A stretch of 52,704 bases of DNA. Origin: Chthoniobacter sp. Its GTDB lineage: Bacteria > Verrucomicrobiota > Verrucomicrobiia > Chthoniobacterales > Chthoniobacteraceae. Within the stretch, counting starts at the first letter, position 1, and each line of letters opens with the position of its first letter. Below are positions 8,632 through 16,510 of this stretch, piece by piece. The DNA lies in assembly GCA_028293645.1 (NCBI GenBank), contig JAQGOK010000001.1, forward strand, positions 1 through 52,704. Reading direction: 5' to 3'. Both the position numbers and the translations under genes were made by a program. A model generated the notes under the pieces. That model made no database searches, was not told the origin of the DNA, and was given only the letters and a program-made list of their open reading frames with translations.

Positions 8632-10032
8632 TCAGCGCGTGAGTTGGTTGTCGAGATAGGTCACAACCTGCCGCGTCTTGTCGTCGTCGCGGACCCGCTT
8701 TTTCACCAGGCGATGCGCGTGGAGTACCGTGCCGTGATCCCGGCCGCCGAACGCTTCACCGATCTCGCTGAGTGAAGTCTTCGTGAGTTCGCGCGCCAGG
8801 TACATCGCGATCTGCCGCGGGAAAGCGATGTTCGCCGGGCGCCGCTTGCTGGTCATGTCGGCGATGCGGACGTCGAAGTGTTCGGCGACTCGCTTTTGGA
8901 TCTGATCGATGGTGATCGCGCGGCGCGCTTCTTCCTGCAGCAGGTCTTTGAGCAGGTGCTCGACTTTGGCCATGTTCGGCAGCCGTCCGTCGTTGAGCGA
9001 AGCGTAGGAAGCGACGCGCATCAGCCCGCCTTCCAGACGGCGGACGTTGGTGCGGATGCGCTCGGCGAGAAAGGTGAGGATCTCCTGTGAGATCTGGATG
9101 TCCATTCCCTGCGCCTTCTTGCGAAGGATCGCCTCGCGCGTCTCGGCGTCGGGCGGTTGGAGTTCGGCGGTGAGTCCCCACTCGAAGCGCGACACCAGCC
9201 GGGTTTCCAAGTTGGCGATCTCGTTCGGCGGCCGATCGCTGGAAAGAACGATCTGTTTATGGCCGTCGAAAAGCGTGTTGAAGGTGTGGAAGAATTCCTC
9301 CTGCGTGCGCCCTTTGTCGGCGAGGAACTGGATGTCGTCGATCAGCAGCACGTCCGCCTGGCGGTAGCGTTTGCGGAACTTCACCAGCGTGCTGTTCTGG
9401 ATCGCGTCGATGAAGTCGTTCGTGAATGCCTCGCTCGTGATGTAAACGACTTTCGAGGTGCGCTTCTTCCCTCCGATGAACTGGCCGATCGCCTGCATCA
9501 GGTGCGTTTTGCCGAGACCGACTCCGCCGTAGATGAAGAGCGGATTGTAGGTCTTTCCGGGAGCGTTCGCGACGGCGAGGCAGGCTGCATGCGCGTACTC
9601 GTTGTTCGAGCCGACCACAAACGAACCGAAAGTGTTCCGCGGGTTCATTCCGTTCGGCGCAGCCACCACGGCGGGAGCGTCGAAAACCTCCTCCGCTTTG
9701 GCAATTGCAGCCTGGGCCTTCGGCAACCCCGGCGGCGGCACGGCCACACCCAGCGAATCGGTGTCGGCCTGCACGAACCGAATCTCCCGCTCGCCGCCTA
9801 GCGAGAGGAGCACGGCGGTGCGCAAGATCCCGAGGTAGTTACTCTCGATCCAGAATTGGTAGATGTTGTTCGGAACGCGCAACGTGAGTGAGCGCGGGGT
9901 GAGTTCCGTGAGTTCGATGTCGCAAAACCAGCGGGCAAAGGTGTCCACCGAAACCTCCGCTTTCATGGCCGTCGCAATGTCTTCCCAGACCGCGGGCAAA
10001 TCCTCACTCGTCAGAAGTTTATCCACAGTCAT
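8632..10032 (-). CDS. dnaA: Chromosomal replication initiator DnaA
   Basis: The 466-residue protein has all four DnaA domains. Domain I is ~1-85. Domain II is a short linker, ~90-130. The AAA+ domain starts at NPRNTFGSFVVG (130-141), with Walker A GGVGLGKT (169-176), Walker B VLLIDD (228-233) and sensor motif VLSSDRPP (262-269). Domain IV carries the DNA-binding signature FGGRDHGTVLHAHR (428-441); most DnaA proteins have T where this one has G434. It opens oriC at DnaA boxes. A perfect 9-bp DnaA box overlaps codons 2-5 of the gene itself, so autoregulation at initiation is possible. dnaN follows; the upstream 430 bp is a candidate origin. Confidence 0.98.
   Translation of the reverse strand: MTVDKLLTSEDLPAVWEDIATAMKAEVSVDTFARWFCDIELTELTPRSLTLRVPNNIYQFWIESNYLGILRTAVLLSLGGEREIRFVQADTDSLGVAVPPPGLPKAQAAIAKAEEVFDAPAVVAAPNGMNPRNTFGSFVVGSNNEYAHAACLAVANAPGKTYNPLFIYGGVGLGKTHLMQAIGQFIGGKKRTSKVVYITSEAFTNDFIDAIQNSTLVKFRKRYRQADVLLIDDIQFLADKGRTQEEFFHTFNTLFDGHKQIVLSSDRPPNEIANLETRLVSRFEWGLTAELQPPDAETREAILRKKAQGMDIQISQEILTFLAERIRTNVRRLEGGLMRVASYASLNDGRLPNMAKVEHLLKDLLQEEARRAITIDQIQKRVAEHFDVRIADMTSKRRPANIAFPRQIAMYLARELTKTSLSEIGEAFGGRDHGTVLHAHRLVKKRVRDDDKTRQVVTYLDNQLTR
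10019..10027 (+). promoter_or_regulatory. Perfect DnaA box within the dnaA start region
   Basis: TTATCCACA on the plus strand is an exact match to the strong DnaA-box consensus. It covers codons 2-5 of dnaA (ACT GTG GAT AAA on the minus strand), five bases inside the ATG. Binding here would let DnaA block its own translation-initiation/early-transcription region or act as part of the origin. Confidence 0.7.
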
Positions 10033-10286
10033 TTAGCGAAGATTGCTGAGGCCGAACCAACGTAGAACACGCGCGTTTGAAGACTGCCGCCGCACGCAGC
10101 AGCCTGGAAGAACCGGTGGCAAACGGTGGAGTTCCGTGCTGCAACTCGTTGCGGACGAGGCAGTTGGGAAAGTGAACGCCGTGGAACGCCCGTCCAGTCA
10201 AGCTCTCCGCCCGCAGGGGCCTATTTACCCTGATGCTCGGCTGGGTATCGTTCACGCGGCTTTGGTTTTTCGGGGTTCTTAACAAG

Positions 10287-10295
10287 TTATTCACA
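10287..10295 (+). promoter_or_regulatory. DnaA box (TTATTCACA)
   Basis: Matches the relaxed consensus TTATNCACA exactly. It lies 255 bp upstream of the dnaA start within an AT-rich segment, in the same orientation as the box in the dnaA start region. Confidence 0.55.
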
Positions 10296-10412
10296 GCGTC
10301 GATCTTCCGTCCCTGCCGTGCGGCGTGAGACTAATTTTCGGGTCGGGAGGGGACAAGAATTTTCCCGGAAGCCAGCCTACTTTATTTTCGCCCGAGCCAG
10401 TTTTTGCGTTGA

Positions 10413-10438
10413 CCGTCGCTTAGCCCTTGCAGCGACGG
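10413..10438. other. Stem-loop downstream of the symporter gene
   Basis: A perfect 8-bp inverted repeat, CCGTCGCT / AGCGACGG, with a 10-base loop, 24 bp past the symporter stop. On the symporter's strand it is followed by a run of A, not T, so classical intrinsic termination is doubtful. A role as transcript 3' end or origin-associated structure is possible. Confidence 0.35.
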
Positions 10439-10460
10439 GCGCCGCCAGTCAGCACGGGAA

Positions 10461-10476
10461 GCTACGCATGCGTAGC
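10461..10476. repeat. 16-bp perfect palindrome over the symporter stop codon
   Basis: GCTACGCATGCGTAGC reads the same on both strands. It encodes the last codons (Ala-Thr-His-Ala-stop) of the symporter. Protein-coding constraint may explain it partly, but a 16-bp loopless palindrome at the edge of the origin candidate could be a dimer-binding site. Confidence 0.4.
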
Positions 10477-12093
10477 AACTGAATCCTGCACCGCCTGATC
10501 GCGTCCTGCCGCCGTCTTGAAGCACGCCGCCACCCCGACCGTGACCAGCGTACCCAGCGTGATCCGCCATGGGAACGCGAGCACCAGCGCGGGCTCCATA
10601 ACTCCATTCGCTCCCGCGGTCACGAAGCCGACAAGCCGTTGCAGGTCGCCGCTGCTGAAGAATACGACCACGACAAACCCGGAGATCATCGCGATCACAT
10701 TTCCCAGATCACTGCCGCGATGCCTCGTGAGCACCGCGAGCAGGAAAATCCCGAGCAATGATCCAAAGGTGAATCCCAGGATTCCGAGCACCAAGGGAAT
10801 GATCGCGGCCGTCGGATTGTGCGCCATGTAGTAGGAGGTCGCGAGTCCCACCAGAATGATGAGCCCGGCGAACAGCACAGTGCTCCAGCGCAAGACCCGC
10901 ACACGTTCGTCTTCCGTTACGGGCCCCCGTGCTTCGCGGCGCGGCAGCACGAAGTCGCGCGCAAAGCTGGTGCCAAGAGCGTTGAGCGCGGTGCTGAGGG
11001 AACCCATCGCCGTCGCCATGATCCCGGCGATGACGAGACCGCGCATCCCTGCAGGCATCTCGGTGAGGATGAAGTAAGGGAAAGCCTCGCGACCAACGAT
11101 GCCCTCGGGCAGCGTCCCGATCCCCGTCTTGTAAAAGACCGAGACGAGAATGCCGACGAGGATGAAGCAGCCGACAACCGGCAGATCGAGGAAACCTGAG
11201 AGGATCGTCGCGCGCGCGCTCTCTTTCCGGTTTTTGGCGGTCAGCATGCGCTGCACGGTATCTTGATCGATGCCGTGCGTGGACATGGTGACAAACGTAC
11301 TGCCGATCACGGCCGCCCATATAGTGTACTCGGAAGTGAGCACGTTCTTGATCCAGGCCCAGGCGCCAGGCTCCGCGGCCGGTTTGGCGAAGTTCCAAAA
11401 GAGCGGCTCCTGGAAATGTTGCGTGGCCGTGCTCCAGCCGCCGGGAATCCTCCCGAGCAGGGCGTAAACGGAAAAGCCGAGCGCGGCGACGAGCACGCCG
11501 ACCTGGATGAAATCGGTCCAGATCACGGCGCGAATTCCTCCCACGGCTGTGTAAAGAGCGGTCAGCAAGGTCACGAGCAGAACGGCGCCGGCGAAAATCC
11601 AGAATTTCTCCCAAGCCTGAACCGGCACCCCGCGGAAGAGCTGCCACGCCAGCACCAGGATGATCGCGCTCACATAGAGCCGGGTGCCCATCGCGAGCAC
11701 GCGGGTGACGAGAAACGTAGCGGAAGCCCAGGTGCGCGTCCGCGGACCGAACCGCGTCTCGAGGTATTCGTAAAGCGAGATGACGCCGTGCGCGTAGAAG
11801 AGTGGAATGAAAAGGTAGCTGACGACGATGCGGGCGATGATCGTGCCGATGGCAAACTGCGCGTACGTCCAATTGCCTTTGACGAAGCCGCTCTCGGGGG
11901 CGCCGAGAAAGGTCGCCGCACTGATCTCGGCTGCCAGGATACTGGCGAGCACCGCCCACCAAGGCGTCTGGCGATCGCCAAGCGCGAAGCCTTCCACACT
12001 GCCGCTTTTGGAACGCTGCGACAGCCCGATGCCGATGATCACCACGAAGTAGGTGACCAGCACCGTCACATCCAACCAGAGATGGCCACTCAT
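10462..12093 (-). CDS. Sodium:solute symporter (SSS family)
   Basis: A 543-residue membrane protein with about 13 hydrophobic helices. The N-terminus (WLDVTVLVTYFVVIIGIGL, then SVEGFALGDRQTPWWAVLAS) is the standard start of the solute:sodium symporter family, including the FxLGxR-xxxWW-xxxS element and the following ILAAEISAATFLGAPE helix. A middle segment, STHGIDQDTVQRMLTAKN, matches the family's conserved 'D-Q-x-x-V-Q-R' motif. It would couple inward Na+ flow to uptake of an organic solute; the substrate cannot be read from sequence. Its ATG overlaps the TGA of argA (ATGA at 12090-12093), so the two are translationally coupled. Confidence 0.92.
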   Translation of the reverse strand: MSGHLWLDVTVLVTYFVVIIGIGLSQRSKSGSVEGFALGDRQTPWWAVLASILAAEISAATFLGAPESGFVKGNWTYAQFAIGTIIARIVVSYLFIPLFYAHGVISLYEYLETRFGPRTRTWASATFLVTRVLAMGTRLYVSAIILVLAWQLFRGVPVQAWEKFWIFAGAVLLVTLLTALYTAVGGIRAVIWTDFIQVGVLVAALGFSVYALLGRIPGGWSTATQHFQEPLFWNFAKPAAEPGAWAWIKNVLTSEYTIWAAVIGSTFVTMSTHGIDQDTVQRMLTAKNRKESARATILSGFLDLPVVGCFILVGILVSVFYKTGIGTLPEGIVGREAFPYFILTEMPAGMRGLVIAGIMATAMGSLSTALNALGTSFARDFVLPRREARGPVTEDERVRVLRWSTVLFAGLIILVGLATSYYMAHNPTAAIIPLVLGILGFTFGSLLGIFLLAVLTRHRGSDLGNVIAMISGFVVVVFFSSGDLQRLVGFVTAGANGVMEPALVLAFPWRITLGTLVTVGVAACFKTAAGRDQAVQDSVATHA

Positions 12094-13400
12094 ACGCGGG
12101 AAGCCTCAGCAACGGCGGGATTGGACAGTGCTTTCATCATGATCTTGGAATGGCGGGCGCTCGCTTCGTAACGACGCTTGCGCTCGGGCGGCAACTGGTC
12201 CGGCGTCACTTCGATGAAGGTGCCCTTCTGCTGGAAAAAATGAAAAGCCTGGGTGGAGAGCGCGAAGATCTGCTCCATTCCTTTCTCAGCGGCGAGTTGC
12301 TCCGCGAAAGCCATCAGCTTGCGCCCGTGGCCGGAACCTTCGTGGTTTTTGTGGACGTACAGGCAGGCGAGCTCGGCCTTCTTCTCCTCGGTGTAGAGGT
12401 GCACAGCCACGCACCCGATCACGTTGCGATCGATCTCCAGCACCCAGTAATCTTCGAGATGCGCCACGATGTCCGCGCGCGTGCGACGCACGAGTTCTTC
12501 GTTGTTCACCGACTGGCGAATCAGCGCCATCACCACGCGCACGTCCTTCTTAAAGATGCGCCGGATTTGCTGATACTCGTTCGAGTAAATCATCGTGCCG
12601 ATCCCATCGTGGCTGAAGACCTCCGTGAGCAGTGCTTCGTCTCGGCGTCCATCGAGCAGATGCACGCGGGACACGCCCTGCCGGCACGCCCGTGCGCCGT
12701 GTTCCAGCTTCGAAAGGAGCCGCGGCTCCACGCTCGCGCGCTTCTTCTTCACGATCTCCTCCGTCTCAGCGATCGAAAGCTGCCGTACCAACTCGCCGCC
12801 GGCGTGCGGCCCTGCGGTGCCGTTGAGGAAAAGAATCTTCATCGCCTGCAACGCTTCCGCGACTTCCACGGCGATTCCGTCCGAGTTCACGCGAAAGGTT
12901 TTTCCCTCCCCGTCATAGCCCATCGGCGGAACGACGGGGATGATCCCTTCATTCAAAAACAGGTGCAGCGACTTCGTGTCCACCCTTTCGACCCGGCCCG
13001 TGTTCAAGTAGTCCACGCCGCCGAGGATGCCTGCCGGGTGCGCGATGATCACGTTGGCGTACGCCGCCCGAAGATCGACCGCGGTCAGCCCCTGCATGAT
13101 CTCGTTCATCACATTCGTCGCCGCCTCGAGACTGATCTTCAGCGTGCGATCGTCGGTTATGCCGGTGCCGTCCGCATTCGAGATATCCGCTCCTCGTTCC
13201 TCGGCGAGTTGAGCGATCTGGAAGCTCGCGCCATGCACCAGCACGACCTTGATGCTGAGCGAACGCAGCACCGCGATATCGAGCAGAATGTTCGCGAAGT
13301 TCGACGACGCGATGATGTCGCCATCGATCGCTACCACGAAGATTCTTTCCCGAAAGCGTGGGACGTATTGAAGGATGCCGCGCAGGTCGGAAACTTTCAT
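12090..13400 (-). CDS. argA: Amino-acid N-acetyltransferase (N-acetylglutamate synthase)
   Basis: The 436-residue product has an N-terminal amino-acid-kinase-like domain (~15-275) and a C-terminal GNAT domain (~285-425), as in ArgA. Recognisable parts are FVVAIDGDIIASSNFANILLD, VVLVHGASFQIA, the linker ARACRQGVSRVHLLDG followed by LLTEVFSHDGIGTMIY, and the acetyl-CoA loop GSGHGRKLM. It makes N-acetylglutamate, the first step of arginine synthesis. The start at 13400 is preferred over a TTG at 13427 because GGAG sits 8 bases upstream. Its presence suggests classical feedback-controlled entry to the pathway. argG lies ~25 kb away in the same window; the stop overlaps the symporter start. Confidence 0.9.
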   Translation of the reverse strand: MKVSDLRGILQYVPRFRERIFVVAIDGDIIASSNFANILLDIAVLRSLSIKVVLVHGASFQIAQLAEERGADISNADGTGITDDRTLKISLEAATNVMNEIMQGLTAVDLRAAYANVIIAHPAGILGGVDYLNTGRVERVDTKSLHLFLNEGIIPVVPPMGYDGEGKTFRVNSDGIAVEVAEALQAMKILFLNGTAGPHAGGELVRQLSIAETEEIVKKKRASVEPRLLSKLEHGARACRQGVSRVHLLDGRRDEALLTEVFSHDGIGTMIYSNEYQQIRRIFKKDVRVVMALIRQSVNNEELVRRTRADIVAHLEDYWVLEIDRNVIGCVAVHLYTEEKKAELACLYVHKNHEGSGHGRKLMAFAEQLAAEKGMEQIFALSTQAFHFFQQKGTFIEVTPDQLPPERKRRYEASARHSKIMMKALSNPAVAEASRV

Positions 13401-13517
13401 CAGTAAGGCTCCGTGTAGAAACGACAAAGCGTCGGGGGAGCAAAGCGCAAAAGTGCAGGCACGCGCAGCTCACGCGAGCGAACTCGACGTCTGCCGGAAA
13501 TTCCTTTAGGGACGGCA

Positions 13518-13991
13518 GTGGCCGTGCCCATCCTTCATCCTGAACCCAAGCGCATTCTTCTCGCGGAAGATCACCACGTCTCCCGGCATCTGTTGGAGCG
13601 CAATCTGAGCAATTGGGGCTTTCAGGTTCTCACCGCCGCGGACGGCGAGGGTGCGCTGCGCATTCTGCAAGGTGAGAATCCCCCGGCGTTGGCGGTCCTG
13701 GATTGGACGATGCCAAAGATGGACGGGCTCGAAGTGTGTCGCCGCATCCGCGCGCGTGCCGACCAGCCTTACACGTATCTGCTGCTGCTGACGGCCCGCA
13801 GCCACAAGGATGAGATTGCCGAAGCGCTCGCCGCCGGAGTGGACGATTACATCATCAAACCTTTCGATTCGGAAGAATTGCGGGCGCGCTTGAGTGTCGG
13901 CCGCCGGGTGGTTGCACTGGAGCGCACGTTGGCCGCTCGGGAGGAGGAACTGCGAGTGCTCCGGGCCGAGAAAGAAGCCCGCAGAGGCTGA
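13518..13991 (+). CDS. Stand-alone response regulator receiver protein
   Basis: 157 residues: one CheY-like receiver domain (~10-130) and a short C-terminal coiled coil rich in Arg/Glu (~131-157). Acidic pair E17/D18, phospho-acceptor D62 (LAVLDWTMPKMDGLEV) and K115 (YIIKPFDSEEL) are present, as is the conserved T (LLLLTAR). There is no DNA-binding or enzymatic output domain, so it probably signals by protein contact. Start is GTG at 13518, with AGGGA just upstream; a second GTG follows two codons later. It diverges from argA and converges with the secreted-protein gene (7 bp gap). The cognate kinase is not obvious; the hybrid kinase at 5.5 kb is a possible partner only by proximity. Confidence 0.9.
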   Translation: MAVPILHPEPKRILLAEDHHVSRHLLERNLSNWGFQVLTAADGEGALRILQGENPPALAVLDWTMPKMDGLEVCRRIRARADQPYTYLLLLTARSHKDEIAEALAAGVDDYIIKPFDSEELRARLSVGRRVVALERTLAAREEELRVLRAEKEARRG

Positions 13992-13998
13992 GCGCGGC

Positions 13999-15288
13999 TC
14001 AGTATTCCTGCTCGAGCTGATCCAGGTAGCGGGCGATCGGATCCTTGCGCCTTTTGTCCTGCTCCGAGATTTCGTTGGCCGTTTTGAGGTAGTTGTCGAA
14101 GGCGTTGCTGTGGCCCGACTGCGTGACTTCAAACCAGTTCAAGTAATCCGCAATTTCCGCGACGCGCCGCACCAGCATGCCTCGCACGTGATCGGCTTTG
14201 TCGATCCGCTCACGCAGGCCGCGGGTCTTGCCACGCGCGAGCGCTGCGAGGATTTGCTCATACTCCTGCAGCACCGGCCTGAGCAGCGCGTTCGAGCGTG
14301 TGCTGAGCGCAACGAGCGCCGCGTGTCTGCCGGCGACCGCCGCGCCTGCTCCGGGCAGCTTCGCGAATGCCGCAAAGTCACGCATCGTAAAATGCCGAAC
14401 CTGTCCGGTCTTCGGATCCGTGAGGTCGAACTGAAGCAATGCCCCGAGCTCCTGATCGGTCTGCTCGGCGGTGAGGCTCTGGTAGCGATTTAATGCCGCG
14501 AAACGCGCCAGATTCAGCGTCCACCACTTCTGCAAAGCAGGCGCGCCTCCCGCAAATGCCGGAAAGTGCTTCACCAGCGCCGCCACCGCGTCGTTCCCGT
14601 AGTCCGGCCAGCCGCGCAGCAATGCCGTGAGCTTGTCGCGACCGCCCGGTTGATCGACCAGCAGCTGCACAAGACACAAGGCGAGCGCTTGATCCACGGC
14701 CAGCGCAGTGGGGCCGAGTTCGTCCGGCTTCTGAACGAGGAATCGCTCGATCGGTGGCAGCTTGTTCGTTTCGATGAGCCGTTCGAAAAGCCCGCTCTCC
14801 ACGCCGGAATCGCGCCGCCGCCAGGTCTGGATCACCCCTTCCACCAGCCACCACGGCGGCTCGGCATAACGTTCACCGCCCTCCACCCCGGAGCGTCGAT
14901 ACATGTATTCGAGCAGGAGCGCCCGCACGAGATGCTTCTGAAGGTTTACGCCGTCCGGATTTTCGCTGTAGCGAACCGCGATTTCCACCTTCAACCCGAC
15001 GTCACTGTGCACGACGCGGAAGTTGAGCGGCGTCTCACCGGCGACGCCACTAGCCGGCTCCAGGGTGATTACGATCGGTCGGCGCCCATTGCCGTCACTT
15101 TCCCCCAGGAACTGCAACAGATCCGCTTTGGTTTGCGAAGCAAAGCTGACGATCTGGCGCCGGAGCGGACCGTCTTCGCAATAAACGGTGAACTGGCCGC
15201 GGTCGCTCCGCTCCCGTGGATCAACGGCCGCAACCGTGACACTCCCCGCCAGCAGCCCCATGACCGCAAGCAGAGCGCACGCTTTCAT
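13999..15288 (-). CDS. Secreted protein of unknown function
   Basis: A 429-residue protein with a clear signal peptide (MKACALLAVMGLLAGSVTVA, cleavage near residue 20). I do not recognise a family with certainty. Residues ~33-160 resemble the front of peptidase-MA-like proteins in layout (IVITLEPASG, then a helix and AEPPWWLVEGV, comparable to the 'P-x-W-L-x-E-G' segment). The HExxH zinc motif is absent, so it is probably not an active metallopeptidase. The rest is helical, Leu/Ala-rich. It is the last gene of a three-gene minus-strand unit: its ATG overlaps the stop of the zinc-ribbon protein gene (ATGA at 15285-15288), so the two are likely made together. Confidence 0.8.
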   Translation of the reverse strand: MKACALLAVMGLLAGSVTVAAVDPRERSDRGQFTVYCEDGPLRRQIVSFASQTKADLLQFLGESDGNGRRPIVITLEPASGVAGETPLNFRVVHSDVGLKVEIAVRYSENPDGVNLQKHLVRALLLEYMYRRSGVEGGERYAEPPWWLVEGVIQTWRRRDSGVESGLFERLIETNKLPPIERFLVQKPDELGPTALAVDQALALCLVQLLVDQPGGRDKLTALLRGWPDYGNDAVAALVKHFPAFAGGAPALQKWWTLNLARFAALNRYQSLTAEQTDQELGALLQFDLTDPKTGQVRHFTMRDFAAFAKLPGAGAAVAGRHAALVALSTRSNALLRPVLQEYEQILAALARGKTRGLRERIDKADHVRGMLVRRVAEIADYLNWFEVTQSGHSNAFDNYLKTANEISEQDKRRKDPIARYLDQLEQEY

Positions 15289-16040
15289 CGCGCTGCGGCG
15301 CCTTTGGTAACCAGGACGACCTGCCCTTTGGTGACCGAAATGCGCTGGATCTTTTGCACCTGCTCCTTCTCGCGTTTCAACGCCGTCCAGAATCCGCGGA
15401 AAGGATAATCGAGATACTTCATCACCTGCGGGTGAATCTGCAGCCGTCCGACGCTGCCGCCGTTGACCACTGGAGCAAACTTGCCGTCCTTCATCTCGAC
15501 CAGATGCTGGATGCTGGAGAACATCGAAAACCCGAAGATCGTGCGCTCGGTGGTCAGGCGAACCGTTCCGGGAAGAAGCGTGACAAACGCGCGCTCGAAC
15601 TTGATTCCAGGCACGACGGAATCGACCTTCTTGATCGACTGCTTCAGCGCGCTGTTGATGTCCGCTTCGGTGAAGCCAATCGCGCGGGGCGCCGGTGATT
15701 CGATCGCTTCGCCCAACTCCGACTGCACCATCCGGGTCGCGAGTTCGTTGCGCCCTTCCGGGACTCCTTCGGGCCGGCGCGCCATCAGGACGAGCGCGGC
15801 TGCAATCGCCGCCCAGATCAACACCCGGAACAAAGCCTTCACTTCACGGACGAAGATATTGCCGCCCGGGTTGGTCATCCTTTTGATGCGCTTGCGGGCC
15901 TTCTCCGCCGTCTCGTGCTTCTTTGGGACCTTGTCTGTCGGGAGAAGCGTTCGATCGAGCTTGGAGCCGCAGTTATGGCAATAAACCCGCTCGGGTTCAT
16001 TGGCGTAATTGCACTGGGGGCAGGTAAGCGTTTCGGCCAT
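15285..16040 (-). CDS. Zinc-ribbon membrane protein of unknown function
   Basis: 251 residues. A four-cysteine zinc ribbon at the N-terminus (C7, C10, C21, C24) is followed by a basic Lys/Arg-rich linker, a single membrane helix (~69-88), and a ~150-residue extracytoplasmic domain. In that domain a segment FTEADINSALKQSIKK and strands such as FERAFVTLLPGTVRLTTERTIFGF recall lipid/peptide-binding SMP-like or LptC-like folds, but I cannot name it. The cytoplasmic ribbon plus outer domain suggests a signal or scaffold role. It begins exactly one base after the FmdB-type gene stop and overlaps the next gene by 4 bp, so all three form one operon. Confidence 0.82.
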   Translation of the reverse strand: MAETLTCPQCNYANEPERVYCHNCGSKLDRTLLPTDKVPKKHETAEKARKRIKRMTNPGGNIFVREVKALFRVLIWAAIAAALVLMARRPEGVPEGRNELATRMVQSELGEAIESPAPRAIGFTEADINSALKQSIKKVDSVVPGIKFERAFVTLLPGTVRLTTERTIFGFSMFSSIQHLVEMKDGKFAPVVNGGSVGRLQIHPQVMKYLDYPFRGFWTALKREKEQVQKIQRISVTKGQVVLVTKGAAAR

Positions 16041-16400
16041 TTACTTCTTTTTGGCGCTGGGTTTCGGCTTCTCGGCGGGCGCGGGTTTGCTCTCGGCCTT
16101 CTTCTCGGGAGTCTTCGTCTCCGCGGGTTTCGAGTCGGTCGATTTCGATTCGGACCCAGCGCTCGCCTCTGTTTTCGCAGACGCTTTGTAGCCTTCGCTC
16201 CGGTAATCGGTGATGTAGAACCCAGACCCCTTGAAGATCAGTCCTGCGCCGGTCCCGACCAGCCGCCGCACCTTTCCCTTGCCCCACGTCTTCTGCCGGC
16301 AGAGCTCCTTCGGGCAGGTCGCGATCGGGTCGTCTTTCATCGACTGGTAGAGGTCGAACGTTTTGCGGCACTTGTCGCACTGATACTCGTAAGTCGGCAT
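16041..16400 (-). CDS. FmdB-family zinc-ribbon protein
   Basis: 119 residues. MPTYEYQCDKC at the N-terminus, the second cysteine pair C29/C34 (TCPKELC) and the VRRLVGTGAGLIFKGSGFYITDY segment are typical of the FmdB putative regulatory family; the second pair is CxxxxC here rather than the usual CxxC. The C-terminal ~50 residues are a Lys/Ala/Glu/Pro-rich disordered tail (TEASAGSESKSTDSKPAETK...). FmdB proteins are named after a regulator of formamidase/amidase genes; direct function is unclear in most bacteria. First gene of the operon with the zinc-ribbon and secreted proteins. Confidence 0.88.
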   Translation of the reverse strand: MPTYEYQCDKCRKTFDLYQSMKDDPIATCPKELCRQKTWGKGKVRRLVGTGAGLIFKGSGFYITDYRSEGYKASAKTEASAGSESKSTDSKPAETKTPEKKAESKPAPAEKPKPSAKKK

Positions 16401-16510
16401 TGATTCCTTCGGGTCGGCTAAAACGCGTTGTAGTAGCAGAGGCCATTCACACCGGCAAATGTTTGTTCCGCGCGCTGCCTCTTCGGCCTCGAAGCTGCTC
16501 TTGACGCTCC

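Larger units (their letters stand above)
10033..10461. other. Intergenic region upstream of dnaA, candidate oriC
   Basis: About 430 bp without a credible gene, between divergent-facing ends: the dnaA start and the symporter stop. It holds one DnaA box of the TTATNCACA type at 10287-10295, adjoining an AT-rich stretch (TTCTTAACAAGTTATTCACA). Further AT-rich tracts lie around 10330-10340, 10360-10370 and 10380-10390, and a stem-loop lies at 10413-10438. With the box in dnaA itself this resembles the dnaA-proximal origin layout of many bacteria. Only two boxes are clear, so this is a candidate, not a demonstrated origin; it must also hold the dnaA promoter, which I could not place. Confidence 0.5.

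Noticed and set aside
10709-12112. A 467-codon minus-strand frame overlapping the symporter in another frame
   Set aside because: Arg/His/Ala-rich translation with no motif, typical of an off-frame reading; the symporter frame has clear family helices.
12150-13406. A 418-codon plus-strand frame opposite argA
   Set aside because: It lies wholly antisense to argA, which has strong ArgA motifs. High GC makes long antisense frames common, and this one has no recognisable motif.
14800-14900. HExxH metallopeptidase in the secreted protein
   Set aside because: The segment is WWLVEGV with no His pair, so no zinc site is visible.
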